Below are positions 7,036 through 12,310 of a stretch of 12,310 bases of DNA, piece after piece. The stretch comes from JBBSJV01 sp038256935 (GTDB taxonomy: Bacteria > Patescibacteriota > JACMRA01), in the NCBI GenBank assembly GCA_038256935.1, contig JBBSJV010000040.1, positions 1 through 12,310 on the forward strand. Direction: 5' to 3'. Each line of letters begins with the position of its first letter. The stretch's first letter is position 1. The translations under genes and the position numbers were made by a program. The notes beneath the pieces were generated by a model. The model saw only the letters and a program-made list of their open reading frames with translations. It was not told the DNA's origin and did no database searches.

Positions 7036-7809
7036 CTATGAAGCAGCAACTGTGTAAGATAAGACTTGAGTGTATGTAGCAGCATCCAAGAAAGCAGGAA
7101 GACGGCATTCATAATCAACAAGATCAATATCGTAACGACCAGCGACAGAAGCAGAAGCATTACCAAATACGGCAGAAGCAGTAGCGTTGTCGATGATAGT
7201 TGAAGCAGAAGCAGGAGTAAATAAAGCTTGGTTAACAGCTTCACCAGCAGCACCAGGAGCAATACCTTTGATTGCACCATTAGTTGCAGGATCGATGTAA
7301 CAGAATAATTTACCAGCATCAGCACCAGTTGGAGCGTAAGCGATACCTGAAACTTCATCACCAGCTAAATCTGGGTTAGCACCTAAAACAACGTTAGATC
7401 CTCCAGAACCATTGATAAGATTTCCAAAGGTAGCAGAAACATTATAAATGTTAGCTTCAGAACCAGTTAAATCTTCAAAAAGAGTATCGTAAAGAATTGT
7501 ATCTGTTGTTTGTCTAGTAGATAGTACGCTAACAGCTGCAAAATTAACAGCTTGTTCAGCAGCAGTACATGCAAGTGAAGAATCTACACCAGCATCGTCT
7601 CTGACTGTAATAGTAGCAGTAGACCCGTTGGCACAAAGATCGTTATTATCTGTAGCATCAGCAGCGTACATTGTAAGAGCACCTGGGGTGACATCTAAAG
7701 TAGCTGTTGTATTTGCTTGAGCGTTAGCTGGTAGTACAATTGTACTAAGAGCCATAGTTGAGGCTGCGGCTAGGCCGAGCATTGTTTTAAGAGTTTTTCC
7801 GTAAACCAT
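7036..7809 (-). CDS. Small secreted cysteine-containing surface protein (WxL-like candidate)
   Basis: I chose the ATG at 7809 (257 residues). The 11 extra codons back to a TTG at 7842 would put a poor sequence before a textbook signal peptide. Residues 1 to about 32 (KTLKTMLGLAAASTMALS, ending in A-N-A-Q-A) form a strong signal with a signal peptidase I site. The mature part is rich in A, T, S, N and G and looks beta-structured. It has no C-terminal helix and no sortase motif. Four cysteines (in DLCANG, SLACTA, LFCYID and YECRLP) could form two disulfides. The end, A-T-Y-T-Q-V-L-S-Y-T-V-A-A-S, resembles the C-terminal strand of WxL-type domains (A-G-T-Y-x-x-x-L-x-W-T-L), with Y in place of W. 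The adjacent WxLIP-like gene supports a surface partner role. A spore-coat-U or pilin-like secreted protein is an alternative. Function is not established. Confidence 0.8.
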   Translation of the reverse strand: MVYGKTLKTMLGLAAASTMALSTIVLPANAQANTTATLDVTPGALTMYAADATDNNDLCANGSTATITVRDDAGVDSSLACTAAEQAVNFAAVSVLSTRQTTDTILYDTLFEDLTGSEANIYNVSATFGNLINGSGGSNVVLGANPDLAGDEVSGIAYAPTGADAGKLFCYIDPATNGAIKGIAPGAAGEAVNQALFTPASASTIIDNATASAVFGNASASVAGRYDIDLVDYECRLPAFLDAATYTQVLSYTVAAS

Positions 7810-7943
7810 ATGTGTATGTATATTTTTTTGTAAAAAACACAATTTATTTTGTGCTAATTAAACATTGTAATCCACTTTTTTGGTCTAGTCAAATGTTATT
7901 GATAAAGCATGGTATTTACAAGAATTAAATATCAATTAAGCCT

Positions 7944-7951
7944 AAAGGAGG
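7944..7951 (+). promoter_or_regulatory. Isolated perfect Shine-Dalgarno-like AAAGGAGG
   Basis: This is the only long match to the 16S anti-Shine-Dalgarno sequence that I noticed in the window, but no proper start codon follows at 5-10 bases. The nearest ATG (7991) is 39 bases away. It also sits in a small inverted repeat GCCT-AAAGG-AGGC (7940-7952). It may be chance, or the remnant of a decayed gene. Confidence 0.3.
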
Positions 7952-7990
7952 CCATTTTTAAAAACAATTTGAATTAATTAAGATCAAAAT

Positions 7991-8167
7991 ATGACACAAA
8001 CTAGTGAAAGAGAACCTACAATTGTTAAGTCAACCGAGTTAGACTTTTCGACTCAGATAGCTCTTGTAACAGCGGAACTAGAAGTATTAGAGTTAGCCTT
8101 TAAGCAATCTCAACATGACAGATTAATCTACCACACTCAAAGCCTTACTACCAACTCCAAAGCATAA
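7991..8167 (+). CDS. Possible small protein (58 aa), unknown
   Basis: An ATG opens a 58-codon frame whose product begins MTQTSEREPTIVKSTELDFS. It continues with an amphipathic helical stretch (LVTAELEVLELAFKQSQ) and ends in TNSKA. The first 44 codons are clear of other genes. The last 45 bases run antisense over the 3' end of the ABC permease gene. An in-frame stop lies 4 codons before the ATG (7979). There is no Shine-Dalgarno sequence at a usable distance. The rest of the gap (7810-7990) holds nothing else I can support, so a small gene is possible but unproven. It could also be a chance frame or the truncated start of a lost gene. Confidence 0.3.
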   Translation: MTQTSEREPTIVKSTELDFSTQIALVTAELEVLELAFKQSQHDRLIYHTQSLTTNSKA

Positions 8168-9205
8168 TAGAGTCCATCCTAGCATTACAGCCATAGCTGC
8201 AGCTACTTCTATATTCCAAAGATGATAACCTTCAAGACTCACTGCTCTAAGTGCTTGATTTAAATATGTTAGAGGTAAAAGCCCTGCAAAGGTGGCTATC
8301 CAAGTAGGTAAATTGGTAACTGGAAAGAACGTGCCTGATAGTATCAATTGCGGGAAAACTACAAGATTAGCCAGTGGTGAAGCTGATTCTTCTGTTTTGG
8401 CAATCCCTGCTATAAGATACCCAATGGATAAAAATACTAATATCCCAAGACTCATTACAACTATTATCTCAGGGTAAGCAGTCCAGCCGTTTCTTGGAGA
8501 GTAACCAAATACGACTGCTGCTAAGGTGATCACAGCTAGGTTTTGAAGTAGTATGTAAATGAGTCTGGAAAGAGTTTGCCCTAATAAAAAGTTGGTTTTT
8601 CTGGCTGGAGCTACAAAGATTCTCTTGAGTACCATGTTCTTTCGTAAAGTTAAAAACCCAAAAGCCACTCCAAATACTGCCCCAGACATTATTGAATAGC
8701 CAATGATTCCAGGTAGGACAAAATCAATGTATCTGACTTCTCTAGCATTTAAGACTTGTTCACTGATTTGGTATTGAGTATCTTGTATTCCAAGTGATTG
8801 CAAGGTTAATTCAGCGTTTATCTGGTCCAGGTTTTGCTTTAAAAAATTTACGTTTTCAGGCCTATTAGCATTGCTATAGACTAGGATTGTGGTATTTTCT
8901 AACTTGACTACAGCATCCAAATCCCCAGCTGATAACAGTTTGAGAAGGTCTTGCTCCTTATCTTCTGTTAATATTATCAGATCAGATCTATTCAGATAAG
9001 CTTTTATTTGAATGCTAGCATCAGTGCTATTACCTTCAACCCAACCAACATTTATAGAGTTTATACTGGGAGTGTTTAAAAATCCAAACCCTACTACAAA
9101 AAGCAGTGGAAAGACAAAACCAAAAATCCAAGCTGTGGGGGTGCGCACAAGAGATAGTGTCGATGACACAAAAAACCCTTTGATTTGTCTGTAGTTATTT
9201 ATCAT
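8123..9205 (-). CDS. ABC-2 type transporter permease
   Basis: This 360-residue membrane subunit is the exporter partner of the ATPase encoded just upstream. One helix lies near the N-terminus (about 24-43). A soluble extracytoplasmic domain (about 45-160) with alternating strands and helices follows. A C-terminal block of about five helices (165-187, 212-234, 246-270, 279-297, 334-352) completes it. This is the layout of ABC2_membrane_3 permeases (YbhR/YhgE-like, and the drug, polyketide or lipid exporter type). The segment P-Q-L-I-L-S-G-T-F-F-P-V-x-x-L-P-x-W, followed by P-L-T-Y-L-N-Q-A-L-R, is the usual conserved end of ABC-2 permeases. The ATG at 9205 is 1 base after the ATPase stop codon, so translation is probably coupled. 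The substrate cannot be told from sequence; the position beside envelope protein genes is only suggestive. Confidence 0.95.
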   Translation of the reverse strand: MINNYRQIKGFFVSSTLSLVRTPTAWIFGFVFPLLFVVGFGFLNTPSINSINVGWVEGNSTDASIQIKAYLNRSDLIILTEDKEQDLLKLLSAGDLDAVVKLENTTILVYSNANRPENVNFLKQNLDQINAELTLQSLGIQDTQYQISEQVLNAREVRYIDFVLPGIIGYSIMSGAVFGVAFGFLTLRKNMVLKRIFVAPARKTNFLLGQTLSRLIYILLQNLAVITLAAVVFGYSPRNGWTAYPEIIVVMSLGILVFLSIGYLIAGIAKTEESASPLANLVVFPQLILSGTFFPVTNLPTWIATFAGLLPLTYLNQALRAVSLEGYHLWNIEVAAAMAVMLGWTLLCFGVGSKALSVVD

Positions 9206-9206
9206 A

Positions 9207-9998
9207 TTAATCTCGCCATGATTTACCAGTTAATTCCAGAAATACATCTTCTAGACTTGCTCCCATTGCAGGCTGTGGTTTTACAAACCCTGTGTCTAAA
9301 AGGTCTTGAATAAAGTTCTTGGCTGTATCTATTTTTAAAATTTGCCCACTTTCCATAATGGCAATTCTATCACACAATTCTTCTGCTTCGTCCATATAGT
9401 GAGTTGTAAGCAAGATAGTCTTGCCTTGTTTTTTAAGCTCTTTAATCAGCTCCCATAGATTTCTGCGAGCTTGCGGGTCAAGCCCTGTAGTTGGCTCATC
9501 TAAAAAGATTATCTTTGGATCAGCTACAAGAGTGGTGGCGATAGAAAATCTTTGTTTTTGCCCTCCTGATAGAGTATCCACACGGTTTTGAGATTTATCC
9601 TGAAGATTTACTTTCTCTAATAATTCCATTGCCTTTATATCAACTCCATAAATGTCTGCAAAAAAGTTTAGAGTTTCCAGTAGGTTCAAATTAGGATAAT
9701 ACCCTGACTCTTGGAGTTGCACACCGATAATATGCTTGATCCTAGTTGGGTAATTATCCAGATTCAACCCATCGATTAAAACCGACCCTGAAGATTTTTC
9801 TAAAATTGTCTCAAGTATTTCCAAAGTAGTTGTTTTACCTGCCCCGTTTGGTCCTAAAATCCCAAATATCTCTCCAGTAAAGACTTCAAAACTAACACCT
9901 TTTACTGCCTCAAAATCTCTATATGATTTTTGCAAATTCTCAACTTGTATCATAGCCCTTGGCTTGAGTTTTTGGGATACAATTTTAGGTTTTTTCAT
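9207..9998 (-). CDS. ABC-2 type transporter ATP-binding protein
   Basis: This nucleotide-binding subunit powers the exporter formed with the permease that follows 1 base later. I chose the ATG at 9998 (263 residues, MKKPKIVSQ). The frame stays open to a TTG at 10043, but that extension looks non-coding. An ATG at 9953 (MIQVENLQKSY) fits the family N-terminus just as well and may be the true start. Numbered from the 9998 start, the motifs are Walker A GPNGAGKT (49-56), a Q-loop in GVQLQESG (about 92-99), signature LSGGQ (143-147), Walker B IIFLDEP (163-169) and an H-loop histidine in TTHYMDEAEELCDR (200). The C-terminus S-L-E-D-V-F-L-E-L-T-G-K is typical of DrrA/CcmA-type drug and lipid exporter ATPases. 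All catalytic residues are present. It is divergent from folD, with 89 bases between starts. Confidence 0.95.
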   Translation of the reverse strand: MKKPKIVSQKLKPRAMIQVENLQKSYRDFEAVKGVSFEVFTGEIFGILGPNGAGKTTTLEILETILEKSSGSVLIDGLNLDNYPTRIKHIIGVQLQESGYYPNLNLLETLNFFADIYGVDIKAMELLEKVNLQDKSQNRVDTLSGGQKQRFSIATTLVADPKIIFLDEPTTGLDPQARRNLWELIKELKKQGKTILLTTHYMDEAEELCDRIAIMESGQILKIDTAKNFIQDLLDTGFVKPQPAMGASLEDVFLELTGKSWRD

Positions 9999-10034
9999 AT
10001 TATTAAGTGCGGCAAAGGATACCTTTGAATCATT

Positions 10035-10066
10035 AGCATACAAATCAGATATTTGCCAATTGTCAA
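10035..10066 (-). promoter_or_regulatory. Weak promoter candidate for the ABC exporter operon
   Basis: A perfect TTGACA lies on the minus strand at 10066-10061. The best -10 candidates are poor: TTGTAT (10043-10038) at 17 bases, or TATGCT (10040-10035) at 20 bases. It overlaps the region that must also hold the folD promoter, so the two divergent genes may share this site. Confidence 0.3.
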
Positions 10067-10087
10067 TGACTATGAAACAAATTACTT

Positions 10088-10939
10088 ATGGCACTTATCA
10101 TTACCAGCGAAGAGCTCAAGTCTCAATTCTACAGTTTTATCAAAGATAAAGTAGCTAAATCAAAAAATCAGCCAGTATTGAATATTGTCCAGATCGGTGA
10201 TGACTTTGCTTCTTCTAAATATATCAATATTAAAACCAAAATCGCGACTGCATTAGGAATCAAAGTAAATCTATTTAAATATCAGGATTGGGAGAGGAAT
10301 CAATTAGAGAAAATTGTCAGTGATACTGTTTTAAATAAACAAGGCCTGATCTTTCAACTTCCCCTTCCCCAAGAGCTTATGGATTTGGTTAACAATCTTG
10401 ATTTTCAAATCGATGTGGATTTACTTGGAAATCAAGCATTTAATCTATGGCAAGCAAATACTTACCCCCCTACCATTGCTGCAATTGATTTGGTTTTAAA
10501 AGATATACTACTTGAGAAGAATTTGCCTCTACAGCAAAAATTAGATACTTCTTTGGATTTATCTGGCAAACTTGTTGCAGTTGTAGGACAAGGCAGATTA
10601 GTAGGTAAACCGTTACTTAAATATTTATCTGAAACTGGTTGTTCTATAGTATCAATCAATGAGTTCACAAAAAATCCTCAGCAATTAACCTCTCAAGCAG
10701 ATATTTTGATCTCAGCAGCCGGTCAAACAAAACTTATTAACCAAAGCTATATAAACCCAAAGACAATTATTATTGATGCTGCTACTAGTGAAGATAATGG
10801 TGTCTTAACAGGCGACGTTGATACCTCAAATCTATATGATTCAAATATCTTAGTACCTAGCCCAGGAGGGATAGGAAAATTAACTGTGCTATGCTTGTTT
10901 TACAACCTTCTAAAGCTTGAAAATATCAGAAAAAACTAA
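10088..10939 (+). CDS. folD: Bifunctional methylenetetrahydrofolate dehydrogenase / cyclohydrolase
   Basis: This cytoplasmic enzyme interconverts 5,10-methylene-THF, 5,10-methenyl-THF and 10-formyl-THF, supplying one-carbon units for purines and initiator tRNA. Its 283 residues match the usual length (about 280-300). The catalytic Y-x-x-x-K is Y45/K49. FQLPLP (89-94) supplies the active-site glutamine Q90, and DVD (109-111) the active-site aspartate. PPT (127-129) starts the dinucleotide domain; VVGQGRLVGKP (165-175) is the NAD(P)-binding loop; ISAAGQ (208-213) and VPSPGGIGKLTV (256-267) follow in the expected order. The last motif has GKLT where E. coli has GPMT, and DVD is followed by LLG rather than GF. 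Both are mild departures that leave the key residues intact. The ATG at 10088 lacks a Shine-Dalgarno sequence; a TTGAAT (10025-10030) with GATATT 17 bases later (10048-10053) is a weak promoter candidate. Confidence 0.96.
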   Translation: MALIITSEELKSQFYSFIKDKVAKSKNQPVLNIVQIGDDFASSKYINIKTKIATALGIKVNLFKYQDWERNQLEKIVSDTVLNKQGLIFQLPLPQELMDLVNNLDFQIDVDLLGNQAFNLWQANTYPPTIAAIDLVLKDILLEKNLPLQQKLDTSLDLSGKLVAVVGQGRLVGKPLLKYLSETGCSIVSINEFTKNPQQLTSQADILISAAGQTKLINQSYINPKTIIIDAATSEDNGVLTGDVDTSNLYDSNILVPSPGGIGKLTVLCLFYNLLKLENIRKN

Positions 10940-10970
10940 CAACTTTTTGCAACTTCTAATTGACACATTT

Positions 10971-10999
10971 TTGTTTTGTACTTAGTTTTAATATACAAT
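10971..10999 (+). promoter_or_regulatory. Promoter candidate for the 229-residue protein gene
   Basis: TTGTTT (10971-10976), a 17-base spacer and TACAAT (10994-10999, 5 of 6) would start transcription near 11006, giving an A-rich leader of about 30 bases without a Shine-Dalgarno sequence. A perfect TTGACA is also present at 10960-10965 but has only a poor -10 (TAGTTT) at 17 bases. Confidence 0.4.
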
Positions 11000-11036
11000 A
11001 ATAATAAAGATAATACAAATATTAACAAATACCACT

Positions 11037-11726
11037 ATGTCATCTAAAAAATTAGAAACAATCCTAAGTTTGATTGAAGTAGCCGAGAAAAATCTTCGAA
11101 ATGCCAAAGAGCTTGCTATGCAAATGGCTGCTGAAAAAGGTCTTAAAGTAAACAGCTCCAGTAGTATTCTTACTCCAGGCTCAGCTAGCAAAGACGAAAG
11201 CAGCGCATTAGAAGTTGTTGAAGGATATTTTGACGGGGAAAACATGGTCGGAGACAACTCTCAAATGTATCCAGTGCCTCAAAATTACGCCAGTAAAACT
11301 CAATTAGTCATCGGTGATAGAATGAAATGGATACTCACACCTGAAAGAGAGATATTTAAACTAATCCAGCCAACCCCTCGCAAAAGAGTAACTGGAACCT
11401 TTACAATCGAAGGTGATAACTATGTAGCTTTAGTAGATGGTCACAAAAACCCAGTAAAGGTTTTAAAGGCTAGTGCAACTTACGCTATGAAAAACCTAGG
11501 CCTTGATATTGGTGATGAAATTGCAGTTTATATCCCACAGGATGCGACACCAACTTGGGGAGCCTTCATCAGTGTTGTAAAGCCATCAGATAACATCGAA
11601 AGTGAATTTGGCAAAATGGCACCTGGCAGCGAATCCAAAGTTGAAAGTTCAGTAGAAGAATTAGACGATCTTGGTGAATTCAAAATCTCAGGAGACAAAC
11701 CAGCTAGTGAAGCCGATTATTTTTAA
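11037..11726 (+). CDS. Conserved-looking protein of unknown function
   Basis: This 229-residue soluble protein has no signal and no membrane helix. Residues 1-36 form a charged amphipathic helix, likely a coiled coil. A serine-rich linker (39-56) follows. Next come two beta-rich segments: about 58-116 (EVVEGYFDGENMVGDN, YPVPQNYASK, GDRMKWIL) and about 117-182 (TGTFTIEGDNY, GDEIAVYIP, WGAFISVV). The 40-residue tail is acidic and ends in ADYF. I have the impression that proteins with the E-x-x-E-G-x-F-D-G-E-x-M plus Y-P-V-P-x-N-Y-A-S-K pattern recur in CPR genomes as unnamed conserved proteins, but I cannot verify this. The gene is monocistronic. It converges on the DUF202 gene, with 25 bases between the stops; only a weak 5-bp hairpin (11729-11744) lies there. 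The helix plus small barrel-like domains might suggest a nucleic-acid or ribosome partner. That is speculation. Confidence 0.85.
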   Translation: MSSKKLETILSLIEVAEKNLRNAKELAMQMAAEKGLKVNSSSSILTPGSASKDESSALEVVEGYFDGENMVGDNSQMYPVPQNYASKTQLVIGDRMKWILTPEREIFKLIQPTPRKRVTGTFTIEGDNYVALVDGHKNPVKVLKASATYAMKNLGLDIGDEIAVYIPQDATPTWGAFISVVKPSDNIESEFGKMAPGSESKVESSVEELDDLGEFKISGDKPASEADYF

Positions 11727-11751
11727 TAAATAGGATATGCTATTAGTTTGG

Positions 11752-12051
11752 TTACGAACTATTATGTAGGTCAAACTCTGTTTTCTTGATTTTATTTTTA
11801 ATGAATGGGTAATATACAAAACCTATCAATAAGAATACACAACCTAAGATTAACAACAGCCATGCAGTAGTTATATAGAAAAATTTATCTTCTAATAAAC
11901 CTAATAATGCAAATCCTAAAGCAAATGAAGAAAAACCTGTTCTAATAGCCGCCATGGAATTTCTTTCATAAGCTAACACCGTACGCTGGGCAGCAAATTG
12001 AATAAGTTGATTTGATTCACACGGTTTCTTATCCGATAACTTTGTACTCAT
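11752..12051 (-). CDS. DUF202 family small membrane protein
   Basis: This 99-residue inner-membrane protein is close to the usual DUF202 (YidH-type) length. The N-terminal block QRTVLAYERNSMAAIRTGFS (22-41) matches the family signature R-x-x-L-A-x-E-R-x-x-x-A-x-x-R-T-G. Hydrophobic helices are at about 42-53 and 60-82, so a first amphipathic or half-embedded helix may make the usual three. The tail is lysine-rich. No biochemical role is known to me for the family. The ATG at 12051 is supported by the signature lying just after it; no Shine-Dalgarno sequence is present. It converges with the 229-residue protein gene. Confidence 0.88.
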   Translation of the reverse strand: MSTKLSDKKPCESNQLIQFAAQRTVLAYERNSMAAIRTGFSSFALGFALLGLLEDKFFYITTAWLLLILGCVFLLIGFVYYPFIKNKIKKTEFDLHNSS

Positions 12052-12054
12052 AAT

Positions 12055-12083
12055 ACTATACCTACAAAATTTAGTATGATTAA
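12055..12083 (-). promoter_or_regulatory. Promoter candidate for the DUF202 gene
   Basis: On the minus strand TATAGT (12060-12055, 5 of 6) has TTAATC (12083-12078, weak) 17 bases upstream. Transcription would begin at or next to the ATG at 12051, implying a leaderless message. Confidence 0.35.
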
Positions 12084-12189
12084 GAGTTTATTATATTTTA
12101 ATGTATATTACAAGTATCTAAAAGTAACTCAACAAAACCCCGTTAAAAGAATGATATCCCAAACCCGTGTCACAATACCTACCATTCCA

Positions 12190-12199
12190 CCCCCCCCCC
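12190..12199 (+). repeat. Homopolymer of 10 C
   Basis: A run of ten C lies in a C-rich, purine-poor stretch (about 12170-12250) within an otherwise AT-rich genome. It is about 140 bases upstream of the DUF202 start. It could be a slippage-prone tract or a region of poor sequence accuracy. No convincing gene covers it. Confidence 0.8.
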
Positions 12200-12263
12200 G
12201 CAAACTCGATACCCTCATCGACACCCCTAAGTCATCAAACCATTTCCCCAACAAAAACAAAAG

Positions 12264-12288
12264 ACCCTGAAATAAATTCAGGGTGACA
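12264..12288 (-). repeat. Palindromic repeat, copy 3
   Basis: The hairpin CCCTGAA-ATAAA-TTCAGGG (12265-12283; 7-bp stem, 5-base loop) is followed by TGACA. Read on the minus strand it is copy 1 (4642-4669) with two changes, T to C and A to G, at positions that pair with each other in the stem. Apart from this copy, the homopolymer and the promoter candidate, I see nothing supportable in 12052-12310. Confidence 0.75.
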
Positions 12289-12310
12289 ATTGCCGGTGAG
12301 GCTCTAACCA

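Noticed and set aside
6960..7361. Minus-strand open frame rich in leucine overlapping the secreted protein gene
   Set aside because: It is an alternative-frame reading of the secreted protein gene, with extreme L/V/S composition, and it runs across a strong terminator.
12076..12270. Plus-strand open frame of 64 codons at the right edge
   Set aside because: The product is low-complexity (a run of prolines from the C homopolymer, then N, K and P), it ends inside the palindromic repeat, and no family is recognisable.
12292..12310. On the minus strand the last bases read TGGTTAGAGC, like a tRNA D-arm
   Set aside because: The bases that would form the anticodon arm do not pair and lack a proper anticodon loop, and the sequence ends at the window edge. 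A tRNA cannot be supported from what is visible.

Overview
The window is AT-rich and uses the standard bacterial stop codons, with no sign of TGA recoding. The genes are compact and mostly lack a Shine-Dalgarno sequence. The secreted proteins are Gram-positive-like: N-terminal signals, C-terminal membrane anchors with lysine-rich tails, and DUF11 and WxLIP-like modules. The leucyl-tRNA synthetase and FolD carry divergent signature variants. Together these suggest a member of the Patescibacteria / Candidate Phyla Radiation. That placement is an inference from style and motifs; I cannot name the phylum.

Layout. Positions 2-1000 hold the 3' end of a surface protein with two DUF11-type repeats, a PRTGG motif, a membrane anchor and a long charged tail. 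It converges on a minus-strand gene (1060-1944) for a membrane-anchored coiled-coil protein of unknown function. leuS (2053-4515) diverges from that gene. The 379-base gap after leuS is the most structured non-coding stretch: a 50-bp double-hairpin element (4521-4570), a hairpin that could terminate minus-strand transcription (4571-4605), and a 249-bp MITE-like element with perfect 13-bp terminal inverted repeats (4606-4854) that carries two further palindromic repeat copies inside it.

From 4895 to 9998 all confident genes are on the minus strand. In transcription order they are an ABC exporter pair (ATPase then permease, 1 base apart), a small secreted cysteine-containing beta-type protein, a signal-peptide plus membrane-anchored protein resembling WxL-interacting proteins (DUF916-like), and a DUF4328-like membrane protein. 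Strong intrinsic terminators follow both surface-protein genes, so those two look separately transcribed. The secreted and WxLIP-like pair may be a CPR version of the Gram-positive WxL surface system; this is an inference.

folD (10088-10939) diverges from the ABC operon. It is followed by a 229-residue protein of unknown function and, convergent to it, a 99-residue DUF202 membrane protein. The right edge (12052-12310) has no convincing gene, but contains a 10-C homopolymer and another copy of the palindromic repeat seen near 4650. The two copies differ by one compensatory base-pair change in the stem.

The window therefore mixes housekeeping functions (leucyl-tRNA charging, one-carbon folate metabolism) with envelope functions (surface proteins, exporter, small membrane proteins). 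The least explained features are the palindromic repeat family and the nested inverted-repeat element.
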